From UBA4781 sp963556045 (GTDB lineage Bacteria > Chloroflexota > Anaerolineae > Anaerolineales > Anaerolineaceae), in assembly GCA_963556045.3 (NCBI GenBank), contig CAUVYA020000002.1, forward strand, positions 1,364,001-1,428,000: a stretch of 64,000 nt of DNA. Reading direction: 5' to 3'. Under the pieces are notes generated by a model. That model did not search any database. It saw only the letters and a list, made by a program, of their open reading frames with translations, and was not told the origin of the DNA. How positions within the stretch are numbered: the first letter of the stretch is position 1; each line of letters begins with the position of its first letter. The translations under genes were made by a program, and so were the position numbers. Positions 34,657 through 42,772 of this stretch are shown here, in pieces.

Positions 34657-35181
34657 TTATTCTTGCTCAATCAGGGTCATTTTTTCGATCACATCCCCTT
34701 CAAAATTTGGATGTTTCGAGGGATCACGGCGGGTAATAGCGTTGACGACATCCATACCTTCTGTCACCTGCCCGAAAATCGTATATCCTCCGTTGAGATG
34801 AGGGATAGGGGCAAACGTGATAAAGAATTGACTGCCATTGGTATCGCGCCCGGCATTCGCCATGGCAACCACACCGGCTTTATCAAACTGCAGATCTGAA
34901 TCTTCGTTCACAAATTCATATCCCGGACCCCCTGCCCCGGTCCCAGTAGGATCGCCACCCTGCGCGACAAACCCATCCAGTACTCGATGGAACGTAACCC
35001 CATTGAAATATCCTTCTCTTACCAGGAACACAAAACTATTCACGGTGATGGGAGCTTTTGATGCATACAGGCTGATAGTGAATTCATCACCCTTCGCCAT
35101 TTTCACAGTCACTTTATATTCTTTTTTAACATCGATCTGCATGGGTGGAACAGTCGTGTACTTTTTATGATTTTCTACCAT
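34657..35181 (-). CDS. Cyclophilin-type peptidyl-prolyl cis-trans isomerase
   Basis: 174 residues. Core cyclophilin motifs are all present: 'FHRVLDGFVAQGGDPTGTGAGGPGYEF' near residue 82 (catalytic Arg in FHR), 'AGVVAMANAGRDTNGSQFFIT' and 'HLNGGYTIFGQV'. It catalyses proline isomerisation during protein folding. There is no signal peptide, so it is cytoplasmic. A stand-alone gene between two terminators. Confidence 0.95.
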   Translation of the reverse strand: MVENHKKYTTVPPMQIDVKKEYKVTVKMAKGDEFTISLYASKAPITVNSFVFLVREGYFNGVTFHRVLDGFVAQGGDPTGTGAGGPGYEFVNEDSDLQFDKAGVVAMANAGRDTNGSQFFITFAPIPHLNGGYTIFGQVTEGMDVVNAITRRDPSKHPNFEGDVIEKMTLIEQE

Positions 35182-35250
35182 TCTTTAAATAAACCTTTCA
35201 TTTTTCATTTGGATTCTATCAACGATAGGAATTATAAAGGAAACATACAC

Positions 35251-35276
35251 AAAAAACCCCTGAAATCAGGGGGTTT
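35251..35276 (-). terminator. Terminator after the GH1 gene
   Basis: On the minus strand AAACCCCCTGA pairs with TCAGGGGTTT and is followed by TTTTTT. It lies ~45 bases after the GH1 stop and closes the PTS/glycosidase operon. Confidence 0.85.
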
Positions 35277-35318
35277 CTAGTATTCTTACCAGATTATTTG
35301 ATCCAACTCCTCCTGGCA

Positions 35319-36689
35319 TCAATCCGGGTCTGCTCCGTTTGTTGCGATGACTTTCTTGTACCAGTAAAAGCTATCCTTTCGGTAACGCTTGCAATCATCA
35401 TTCTTATCAACATATATAAAACCATACCGTTTATCAAATCCCTCATGGGTGGAATACAGATCGAAAGCACTCCATGTACAGTAACCCACCATATCAACGC
35501 CATCTGTAATTGCATCAGCCATTGCTTTTATGTGTGAACGAAGATATTCGATGCGGTAAAAATCATGCACACAACCATCTTCTTCAAGCCTGTCAGGTGT
35601 TCCCATCCCATTTTCCAGTATCAAGATCGGTTTTTGATAGCGGTGATAGAAATCCATTAACAAATGGTAAAAACCATAAGGGTCAATGGTCCAGCCGTAC
35701 TCTGTCTTTGGCAAGTACGGATTAGATTGCATGGTGTTCGTGAGGGTGTTGCTGGTGTTGGTGCCCGCGCAAACATTGCTCATGTAGTATGTCAGACTCA
35801 GAAAATCCGTCTCGATCCCTGCAATAATTTCCATGTCTCCCGGTCGAATGATTGAATCGAAATCTGCCCCATCAAAATTATTCAAATAATACGGGGGATA
35901 GATACCACGGCAGAAGATGTCTCCATACGCATAGGCTTTGAAGCTGGCTGTATCGGCTGCTGCTATATCTTCTGGTTTACAGGTAGCGGGATAATAGCAT
36001 GTGTTGCAAATATTTCCACCAACTTTAGCATCAGGATCATTTTGGTGCACGGTTTGTACTGCTCGCGCGAACGCAAGATTGATGTGATGATCGAACATAA
36101 ATAAATCATTATTATTGTTGATCTCAATTCCACCGGTATAATACGGCAGCCAGACCATCGTATTTTGTTCATTAAACGGAACGTAGTATTGTATGCGTCC
36201 TTTGAAATATTTGGTTACCGTATCAACATATCTTTGATAGGCATCAACACAACGACGATCCAAAAAACCACCATATCTCTCCACGAGAGACAGCGGTAAA
36301 TCATAGGCATACAACGTACATATCGGGAGAATTTTATTTTTCTCAAGAGATGTAAGCATCCGGTCATAAAAAGCCAATCCGGCAGCATTCGGTTCATCAT
36401 CATCCCCATTGGGGAAGATGCGGGACCAGCTCATCGAAAACCGATAAAAACCCAAACCCATTTCACCCAGAAGGTTGATGTCTTCCTCGAGATGGTGGTA
36501 ATGATCTGATGCGATTTTGAAATCCTCGAATTTGCTTTGTGAGCAGTCCAACTCCAACCCATCTCTTTTCATAAAATGTGTACGGACGTCTGCTATGGAA
36601 AGCCCCGTGCCATCTTCCTGACGTCCACCCTCAAACTGCTGGGCATTTGTTGACGAACCCCAAAGGAATCCTTCCGGAAAATTGTGCAT
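35319..36689 (-). CDS. GH1 6-phospho-beta-glycosidase
   Basis: 456 residues from the ATG at 36689 (MHNFPEGFLWGSSTNAQQFEGG); an AAAGG site is ~11 bases upstream, and the in-frame extension to 36764 has no GH1 character. The acid/base region is 'YVPFNEQNTM' near residue 170 and the nucleophile is in 'ILILENGMG' near residue 360. The C-terminal 'STHEGFDKRYGFIYVD' holds the Ser/Lys/Tyr set that binds the 6-phosphate, so the substrate is a PTS-phosphorylated beta-glycoside. It is the last gene of an operon with EIIA, EIIB, EIIC, a TIM-barrel-like protein and RpiB. Linkage and sugar are not fixed by sequence; see the alloside proposal. Confidence 0.9.
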   Translation of the reverse strand: MHNFPEGFLWGSSTNAQQFEGGRQEDGTGLSIADVRTHFMKRDGLELDCSQSKFEDFKIASDHYHHLEEDINLLGEMGLGFYRFSMSWSRIFPNGDDDEPNAAGLAFYDRMLTSLEKNKILPICTLYAYDLPLSLVERYGGFLDRRCVDAYQRYVDTVTKYFKGRIQYYVPFNEQNTMVWLPYYTGGIEINNNNDLFMFDHHINLAFARAVQTVHQNDPDAKVGGNICNTCYYPATCKPEDIAAADTASFKAYAYGDIFCRGIYPPYYLNNFDGADFDSIIRPGDMEIIAGIETDFLSLTYYMSNVCAGTNTSNTLTNTMQSNPYLPKTEYGWTIDPYGFYHLLMDFYHRYQKPILILENGMGTPDRLEEDGCVHDFYRIEYLRSHIKAMADAITDGVDMVGYCTWSAFDLYSTHEGFDKRYGFIYVDKNDDCKRYRKDSFYWYKKVIATNGADPD

Positions 36690-36782
36690 GTTTTTTTTAC
36701 CTTTCTTTATGGTTTCCCTGAACCTTGTTTTCGTGTTGTGTTTGATATTTAATTCTTTGATCATTTCAAGGAAAATACGATC

Positions 36783-37226
36783 TTAGTAATTTTCCTCTAT
36801 TTCATGGATCATATCCAATCGTCCCTGATGGCGACCGCCTTCATATTCAGCTTTCAACCATTCCTGCACGATCATCTCAGCCAATTCCTCACCGACAACG
36901 CGGGACCCCATACAAAGCACATTGGAATTGTTATGTTTTCTGGATACGACCGCCGAATAAGGCTCGCTGCATACCACCGCGCGAATACCATGCATCTTGT
37001 TTGCCGAGATGCTCATTCCGACGCCGCTGCCACAGATCAAAATGCCTCTATCATATTCCCCGGAAGTGATCTTCCGGGCGACTTTCTGTGCAAATACCGG
37101 GTAATCGGTGCGTGCACGGCTGTATGTTCCGCAATCTTCAACTTCCAATCCCAATTCCCGCAGGAATGGAATGAGATATTTTTTCAATGGATAACCAATA
37201 TGATCGCTTCCGATAACAATGCGCAT
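36783..37226 (-). CDS. rpiB: RpiB-type sugar-phosphate isomerase
   Basis: 147 residues. 'IGSDHIGYPLKKYL' at the start, 'GILICGSGVGMSISANKMHGIRA' near residue 64 with the catalytic Cys, and 'RKHNNSNVLCMGSRVVG' near 98 identify RpiB rather than LacA/LacB, which lack the Cys. RpiB interconverts ribose-5-P and ribulose-5-P, and in several bacteria also allose-6-P and allulose-6-P. Here it sits in a PTS operon rather than with pentose genes, which favours a hexose-phosphate role. Confidence 0.93.
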   Translation of the reverse strand: MRIVIGSDHIGYPLKKYLIPFLRELGLEVEDCGTYSRARTDYPVFAQKVARKITSGEYDRGILICGSGVGMSISANKMHGIRAVVCSEPYSAVVSRKHNNSNVLCMGSRVVGEELAEMIVQEWLKAEYEGGRHQGRLDMIHEIEENY

Positions 37227-37237
37227 GATTCAGTTCA

Positions 37238-38188
37238 CTATCTATTATTGGCTGCCATTCGGAACCAGGTCAGTCTGCGACCTTTTGCAGCCAGCGATAA
37301 TTGGTAAATATTTTCCGGTAAAGTACTTCCAGCCAACCCAGCGTCACCAATAGCATGGATATCCGCGCCTGTTTCGCGCGATTTGATCGCCAGAATGCGA
37401 ATCGTATCCACATCTGCACCCTCAACCGACCCATCAATGAAAGACATGGTCATGGTATCGGGATCTTTCTTGTGCACATACTCAACCAGTTCTCTGATCA
37501 TATCCACCGTGATACCCTGGCGCGAACCAGGAGCCGGGAAATTGACCACATCCGCGCCAGCATCCATTATCGCGTCAATAAATTCTTTGGCAGGTTTGGC
37601 TGCCATTGGGTCACCCAGTACCTTTTCATAGACTCCATCTTCCCACTTGCCAGAAAAGATCATCGCTTTGCCTTTTACGGTTTTACCGGCAACTTCGGTC
37701 GCCGCGATAATATCATCGACTTTGGCATTCATGCTGGGATTCGCACCCAGGATAATGAAATCGGCACCTTCTTCAACAGCTTTCTCGAAATTTTCTCTGG
37801 TTGCCGTCCGTCCTTTGGCAAAATCGTTCATATATAAATGATCTCCCTCAGCACTGACACACTCCAGATAAACACCGACCGGTCGATTGACAAGTTTTTT
37901 AATGTCCTGTACCTTTAATATTTTCATCCCCGAAGCATGATCGTAATATTTCACGCCATACAAAGGGCTATGTTCGTCAAAACTATATCCATTTAACATC
38001 AGAATATCCGCTCCAAAAGCCGCTTCTAATTCAGGATTGGTAATCTGTCCCTGTAAGGAATTTCCCGTTCCGTTGAAACTTTGTCCAAGGATCGTTCGTC
38101 CTTCAGCTAAACGGATAGATAACTTCAAATCCATAGGTGACATTTTTTCAAAGTCACTGCGTGTACAGTTCAACAATCTTTTTACCAT
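37238..38188 (-). CDS. TIM-barrel-like protein (DUF7916 type), function unknown
   Basis: 316 residues. Family recall: proteins starting 'VKRLLNCTxSDF' occur with lactose/cellobiose PTS genes and are variously labelled haloacid dehalogenase-like or PEP-phosphonomutase-like. The sequence alternates strands and helices as in a (beta/alpha)8 barrel: 'GADILMLNGYSFDEHSPLYG', 'RPVGVYLECV', 'EEGADFIILGANPSMNA', 'AGADVVNFPAPGSRQGIT', 'AIGDAGLAGS'. No HAD DxDxT motif is visible, so the dehalogenase label looks wrong. It lies 11 bases upstream of rpiB and probably acts on a sugar phosphate from the PTS, perhaps as an epimerase, aldolase or lyase. Confidence 0.65.
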   Translation of the reverse strand: MVKRLLNCTRSDFEKMSPMDLKLSIRLAEGRTILGQSFNGTGNSLQGQITNPELEAAFGADILMLNGYSFDEHSPLYGVKYYDHASGMKILKVQDIKKLVNRPVGVYLECVSAEGDHLYMNDFAKGRTATRENFEKAVEEGADFIILGANPSMNAKVDDIIAATEVAGKTVKGKAMIFSGKWEDGVYEKVLGDPMAAKPAKEFIDAIMDAGADVVNFPAPGSRQGITVDMIRELVEYVHKKDPDTMTMSFIDGSVEGADVDTIRILAIKSRETGADIHAIGDAGLAGSTLPENIYQLSLAAKGRRLTWFRMAANNR

Positions 38189-38319
38189 CAGATAATCCTT
38201 TTTATTCTTTCATGAAAACGCTCTTTTTTAGCTTCTATCTCTTACTAGCGCGGTTAATTCGTAAAGATCACACTCAATCGAAACAATTGAAGGAGTCTCT
38301 TCAATGAATCCTTTTGAGT

Positions 38320-38361
38320 AAAAATGTGGGGCTGGTTTATTCACTACTACATCAGCCCCAC
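38320..38361 (-). terminator. Internal terminator between EIIC and the TIM-barrel-like gene
   Basis: On the minus strand GTGGGGCTG (38353-38361) pairs with CAGCCCCAC (38326-38334) around an 18-base loop, followed by ATTTTTAC. It separates the PTS genes from the three enzyme genes and probably sets their relative amounts. Confidence 0.7.
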
Positions 38362-38403
38362 TCCTATCACTTCAATACACTATGCCGTAGTTCTGCATGG
38401 TGT

Positions 38404-39687
38404 TTATTTATTTGCATTTTCCTTCTCCTGCCGCAAGGCTTGCGCATCCAGGACCTTGAAAAATGGGTAGTAGACCAGGCAGGTAACAACCAATGCCGCG
38501 ATCGTGAAGATACCCAGACTGACCCCGCCACCCAATAGAAAACCAGCGATAGGACCTGGAACAACCATCATGGTCAACCCGACAGAAGGTATTCCGATGA
38601 TGCCGGCTGTCGCAAGCAGGTAGTATGCGACATAAATAAGAACCGGTAGACCCAGGTACGGGATGAGAAGAATGGGATTCAAGACCACAGGGAGACCGTA
38701 AACTGTTGGTTCGATGATATTGAACACTCCAGACATCAGTGATAATTTACTCTGCGCCTTATACCGCTCGCTTTTGGAGAACAGCGCCATATCAACATAG
38801 AGCCCGAACAAACAACCCGGACCTCCCATAAACTGAAGGACGAGCATAATACTAAGTAAACTAAGGATGTTGGGAACTGGTTGCCCCGCTGCAGCTGCCG
38901 TGATATTTTCGATCATCGGTGGCTGCCAAACAGCCATCATGACACTAAATACGACCAACGTGCCATGAATACCAAGCCACCAGAGGAAACAGGCAATCAA
39001 TATTGCGAGAAGGTGAGCAGGCAGAGAATTCCCCAGTCCAACCAGTGGAGTCTGAACAATGCTGTAAATGAACTGGCTGAAAGAACCATAACTGGTCGCA
39101 CCAAACACCCCGCGGATGACGACGAACGGAATCAAGGTGATCAATGCAGCGGGAATACCCTCAAAACTTTTGGCGACAAATTCCGGAACGGCTTCCGGCA
39201 TCTTGATGACGATATTCTTCTTTACACAAAATGCGTAAATGGAAGCCGCCAGTAGAGCCACTATAATCGCAGTGAAAATTCCCTGTGCGCTGAACCAGGA
39301 TATGTCAATGACCGTACTTCCTGTTTCACTTACCGTTAATGGGGTGATGATCAAAAAACACAATAACGCTGCCACACCGCTGGTAACGCCATCAATGCCT
39401 TTTTTATTTCCCAGCGCTCGCCCAATGCCGAATACGATGAACAGGGCTGTCATGTTGCAGATAGTTACCACTGTGCCAAGCAGATCATACAGACCGATTT
39501 TCGTCAAAAAATTCGTCCAGGCCGGTATCGGGAAACTGTAAATTAGCTGGAAAACAGCACTTGCCATCAAAACCGGCATGGAATTCATCATCCCTTGCAT
39601 AATAGAGCTTATATAGGTATTGTTTTGGAATTTATCAACTGCAGGCAATATCTTGTTGATAAAATTATCCATCTTGTTTTCTTTCAT
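38404..39687 (-). CDS. PTS lactose/cellobiose-type EIIC
   Basis: 427 residues with about ten membrane helices. 'NNTYISSIMQGMMNSMPVLMASAVF' at the N-terminus and 'WWLGIHGTLVVFSVMMAVWQPPM' near residue 243 and 'NIIEPTVYGLPVVLNPILLIPY' near 315 (the NEPxxxG-type substrate loop) are EIIC-Cel signatures. It is the membrane channel for a beta-glycoside or similar. AAAGGA lies 10 bases before the start. It follows EIIB by ~30 bases. Confidence 0.94.
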   Translation of the reverse strand: MKENKMDNFINKILPAVDKFQNNTYISSIMQGMMNSMPVLMASAVFQLIYSFPIPAWTNFLTKIGLYDLLGTVVTICNMTALFIVFGIGRALGNKKGIDGVTSGVAALLCFLIITPLTVSETGSTVIDISWFSAQGIFTAIIVALLAASIYAFCVKKNIVIKMPEAVPEFVAKSFEGIPAALITLIPFVVIRGVFGATSYGSFSQFIYSIVQTPLVGLGNSLPAHLLAILIACFLWWLGIHGTLVVFSVMMAVWQPPMIENITAAAAGQPVPNILSLLSIMLVLQFMGGPGCLFGLYVDMALFSKSERYKAQSKLSLMSGVFNIIEPTVYGLPVVLNPILLIPYLGLPVLIYVAYYLLATAGIIGIPSVGLTMMVVPGPIAGFLLGGGVSLGIFTIAALVVTCLVYYPFFKVLDAQALRQEKENANK

Positions 39688-39716
39688 AATATGTGATTCC
39701 TTTCATACATAATTTA

Positions 39717-40046
39717 TTACCAACCGTATTTTTGAGCCATTTCGAAAAATATCTTTTCTCCGTTCATTGCGCCATAATCCATCATATTGATCACTTCAAC
39801 AGGGATATCAGGGTAACTCTTTCTCACCTCATTCAATCTATATCTCACCTGCGGTCCCAGCAACAATAAATCACTTCCAGGGGCAACCTCAGGCAATGAA
39901 GCTACACCATACGCTTCACACTCACATTCGAACCCACTTTTCTGTGCTGCTGCAATAATTTTTTTACATAGCATCGTTGTTGACATCCCGCTGGCACACG
40001 CTAACGTAATTTTTAATTTCTTATTCGTATCATTTCCTCCTTCCAT
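39717..40046 (-). CDS. PTS lactose/cellobiose-type EIIB
   Basis: 109 residues. 'ITLACASGMSTTML' near residue 13 is the EIIB phosphorylation loop with the phospho-Cys; 'GSDLLLLGPQVRYRLNEVRK' is the second conserved segment. It takes phosphate from EIIA (next gene upstream) and gives it to the incoming sugar. Spaced 2 bases from EIIA. Confidence 0.94.
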   Translation of the reverse strand: MEGGNDTNKKLKITLACASGMSTTMLCKKIIAAAQKSGFECECEAYGVASLPEVAPGSDLLLLGPQVRYRLNEVRKSYPDIPVEVINMMDYGAMNGEKIFFEMAQKYGW

Positions 40047-40048
40047 TT

Positions 40049-40384
40049 TTATTCCTTTCTGCTCTCACTGTTATTTTTTGATTCTTTTATTATTTCCACA
40101 ATTTCTTTGGTTAAATCGAATTCTGAATTCACCGTCATTAAAGTATCCATGGCATGCGATATCAATAATTGTTCATTGATATTCCTGAACTCACAATCAA
40201 CACCTAATAACTTCAAATGGATTTGATGACTGACGGTGATTTTTTCTTCAGCCGTTTTAAGCAAATCGCTTGCTTTTTCGTAATCTCCTGCGCGAGCTGC
40301 ATGTAGAGCTGTAAATATGTCCGCCTTTGCATCGCCGGCAAAACTGATTATTTCCATTGCAATTGTTTCTAGAGAATCACCCAT
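40049..40384 (-). CDS. PTS lactose/cellobiose-type EIIA
   Basis: 111 residues, all-helical. 'LLISHAMDTLMT' near residue 77 is the signature with the phospho-His, with Met in place of the usual Gln before Asp. First gene of the operon, starting at the edge of the divergent promoter region shared with the DeoR gene. A paralogue without partners is at 17963-18295. Confidence 0.93.
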   Translation of the reverse strand: MGDSLETIAMEIISFAGDAKADIFTALHAARAGDYEKASDLLKTAEEKITVSHQIHLKLLGVDCEFRNINEQLLISHAMDTLMTVNSEFDLTKEIVEIIKESKNNSESRKE

Positions 40385-40483
40385 ACTGTCCTTTTCTTAC
40401 CCATAAAGTTTTAGATAGATCTGAATGGGATGTATTTTTACTAGCGTTTGATATGTTATCTTTTGTTATTCTGTGTTTATTTT

Positions 40484-40542
40484 TGTTAATATAACACATT
40501 TCTATTGCATAGTCAACAAATCTATGTATAATTATGTTAACA
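40484..40542. promoter_or_regulatory. Candidate DeoR operators in the divergent PTS/regulator region
   Basis: Two palindromes: TGTTA-ATA-TAACA (40484-40496) and TGTTAACA (40535-40542). Both contain the half-site TGTTA, which also occurs as 'TGTTATC' and 'TGTTATT' at 40454-40470. The region separates the PTS operon (start 40384) from the deoR-type gene (start 40560), so it is where the repressor should act on both. Confidence 0.5.
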
Positions 40543-40559
40543 CTAAAACAAGGATAAAC

Positions 40560-41315
40560 ATGCTGCCCATTCAAAGACAATTAAAGATCAAAGAGTTCCT
40601 CGTTGAAAAAGGATTTGCGAGTGTGGAAGAGTTGAGCAAACATTTTGATGTTTCCGAAATGACCATTCGCAGAGACCTGGATGAACTGCACAAACAGGGA
40701 GTCATTCAACGTATCTATGGTGGCGCAATGGATAATGATCAGGCATTCTTCGAAATGTCTGTAACCGCAAAGTCTGAAAAATTTTCCAGTGAAAAAGTAA
40801 AAATAGGAAGAGCCGCTGCCGATCTGGTTCAAAACGGCGATACGGTCTTTATGGATTCGGGAACGACGACCCTTGAGGTCGCCAAAAACCTAAAGGACAA
40901 AAAAATTACGGTTATTACGACTGCCTTGAATGTAGCTATTGAACTTTCGGCATCGCCCGATATTGATATCCTCGTGGCAGGGGGTATCCTCCGCAAAGGT
41001 CCTCTTAATACCACCGGGCCACAGACGGATGCCTTTATCCGTGATCTGCATGTGGATAAGGTCTTTATTGGGGTTGAAGGTGTGGATGTTCAGTCGGGGA
41101 TAAGCGTTCCCGACCCCATCAATGCTCATAACAAACACACCATGATAGAAATTGCCCGCCAGGTAATTGTGGTGGCTGACCATTCTAAGCTTGGGCGTAC
41201 TACAACCAGCAATATCGCCCCGCTTGACAAGGTGCATGTAGTTATTACCGATAATGGCGCTGATCCAACCACCATTAAAGAATTACGGCAAAAAACACAG
41301 GTTATATTGGTTTAA
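40560..41315 (+). CDS. DeoR-family transcriptional regulator
   Basis: 251 residues from the ATG at 40560 (AAGGA 5 bases upstream). N-terminal HTH 'RQLKIKEFLVEKGFASVEELSKHFDVSEMTIRRDLDEL' is the DeoR signature. The C-terminal sensor has 'NGDTVFMDSGTTTLEVAKNL' and 'KVFIGVEGVD', typical of sugar-phosphate binding DeoR proteins. It is divergent from the PTS operon and is followed by an epimerase gene, so it probably represses both until a phosphorylated sugar appears. Confidence 0.93.
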   Translation: MLPIQRQLKIKEFLVEKGFASVEELSKHFDVSEMTIRRDLDELHKQGVIQRIYGGAMDNDQAFFEMSVTAKSEKFSSEKVKIGRAAADLVQNGDTVFMDSGTTTLEVAKNLKDKKITVITTALNVAIELSASPDIDILVAGGILRKGPLNTTGPQTDAFIRDLHVDKVFIGVEGVDVQSGISVPDPINAHNKHTMIEIARQVIVVADHSKLGRTTTSNIAPLDKVHVVITDNGADPTTIKELRQKTQVILV

Positions 41316-41348
41316 CTTTTACGAATGCGTTGTCAAAATTGATGGAGA

Positions 41349-42020
41349 ATGATGAAGAGAAAAGTATTATTCGGTGCATCTTTAATGTGTGCTGATTATC
41401 TTAATCTGGAGCGTGATATTCATCTGCTTGAGCAGAATGGCATTGATTATCTTCACTTCGATGTGATGGATGGTCATTTCGTTCCCAATTTCGGCTTGAA
41501 TCTGGATCTGTTGAGGAAAGCACGTGTGATCACCAATCTACCAATCAACGTGCACCTCATGATCGAGAATGCAGAAGATTACATCGATGCTTACCTTGAC
41601 GCCGGCTGCAATTCCCTGTCATTTCACCAGGAACCAACCTATCATATTCAAAGATTATTACAGAAAATCAGGGATCATGACGTTCAGGCTGGTATTGCGC
41701 TCAATCCAGCCACTCCATTGAACACGCTGGATTATATTCTTGATGATCTGGACTTTGTGCTCATCATGACCGTAAATCCTGGGTTTGCCGGTCAGGCTCT
41801 TATTCCCAACACTCTAAAAAAAATATCTGATCTCAAAAAACTTCTTGCCAGGAAAAAATTGGATATCGATATCCAGGTTGATGGGAATGTAAGTTTTGAA
41901 AATATCCCTCACATGATCCATGCCGGCGCCACAATGCTTGTGGGAGGAACATCATCTCTCTTTGTCAAAAATATGGAGATCTCCGAATCGGCGCAAAAAG
42001 TTTTTAGCCTGATATCGTAG
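41349..42020 (+). CDS. Ribulose-phosphate / allulose-6-phosphate 3-epimerase
   Basis: 223 residues of the (beta/alpha)8 epimerase family. 'ASLMCADYLNLERDI' at the N-terminus, 'HFDVMDGHFVPNFGLN' (metal-binding His/Asp) near residue 36, 'INVHLMIENAEDYI', 'MTVNPGFAGQ' near 143 and 'IQVDGNVSFENIP' near 176 are all conserved. Members epimerise ribulose-5-P or, in AlsE, D-allulose-6-P to fructose-6-P. Its pairing with RpiB in a PTS locus favours an AlsE-like role. It follows the DeoR gene by 33 bases on the same strand. Confidence 0.88.
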   Translation: MMKRKVLFGASLMCADYLNLERDIHLLEQNGIDYLHFDVMDGHFVPNFGLNLDLLRKARVITNLPINVHLMIENAEDYIDAYLDAGCNSLSFHQEPTYHIQRLLQKIRDHDVQAGIALNPATPLNTLDYILDDLDFVLIMTVNPGFAGQALIPNTLKKISDLKKLLARKKLDIDIQVDGNVSFENIPHMIHAGATMLVGGTSSLFVKNMEISESAQKVFSLIS

Positions 42021-42024
42021 ATAT

Positions 42025-42058
42025 GTTAAACGGATGCCGAAGAGGCATTCCGTTTAAC
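42025..42058 (+). terminator. Hairpin after the epimerase gene
   Basis: GTTAAACGGATGCC and GGCATTCCGTTTAAC form a 14-bp stem with one bulged base and a 5-base loop, five bases after the stop. No T-tract follows directly; a weak CCCC...GGGGTTTTT hairpin 55 bases later (42115-42138) may complete termination. Confidence 0.6.
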
Positions 42059-42183
42059 ACGAGATAGTTCCAATTAATGTCCACAAGTACTTGTTCTAAA
42101 TCTCCGAACAACCCGCCCCTTTAAAATGATGGGGTTTTTAATCTCTTCATATAACACAATGTTTAAATCATGATCTTTCCAAA

Positions 42184-42642
42184 TTATTTTAAAGGAAAAC
42201 GTATTTCGGTCTGGGGTTCAACCTTCGGGTCTTCATTGGGATCATTGAGATAGTATTCATAAGCAATACCTGAGGGTTCGTAACCCTGCTGTTGGATATA
42301 TGCGGTCAGGGCATCATAGGCTGGTCCGACCGAGTCATAGCTGCCAATATGCACAGTAACACCAAATTTACCCGCAGCGATAGAACCGCTTTTAATATCA
42401 TTTTTCTCAGGGAGAGTTTTCGCAACAGGAAAACCAGCTTCGACATCCAGTGCCTTCATATCCATATTGTAGTAAGCGGCAAAAGGCATACCTGCCGGTG
42501 CCTCTCCCAATTCAGCCAGGTAACGGGCTATTTTGCCATAGGCATCACCAAAAAATGCGGGTAGATTTTCCACCGCTGTGATGGTGCGAATCGTTAGCAC
42601 CGGCTGTACAGCCTGCTCGATTATTTTACATTCGTACTTCAT
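42184..42642 (-). CDS. GyrI-like / effector-binding domain protein
   Basis: 152 residues from the ATG at 42642, which has GGAGG 6 bases upstream; the in-frame ATG at 42654 overlaps that site. The protein is a stand-alone GyrI-like (SOUL-like) ligand-binding module: 'IRTITAVENLPAFFGDAYGKIARYL' then 'GMPFAAYYNMDMKALDVEAGFPVAK', 'GVTVHIGSYDSVGPAYDALTAYIQQQGYEPSG', 'EYYLNDPNEDP'. No DNA-binding domain is present. Such proteins bind or hydrolyse small hydrophobic molecules; the ligand is unknown. Confidence 0.88.
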   Translation of the reverse strand: MKYECKIIEQAVQPVLTIRTITAVENLPAFFGDAYGKIARYLAELGEAPAGMPFAAYYNMDMKALDVEAGFPVAKTLPEKNDIKSGSIAAGKFGVTVHIGSYDSVGPAYDALTAYIQQQGYEPSGIAYEYYLNDPNEDPKVEPQTEIRFPLK

Positions 42643-42772
42643 GGCATCCTCCATAGAACATTTATTCTATTTTATCCAATGTATTGCGTTATGTCAATAC
42701 TTTCCTGCTGTGTTTTCCGCAACCTTCTTATACAATTACAGTATACGAAACCTATCTTAATGGAGGAAAAAC

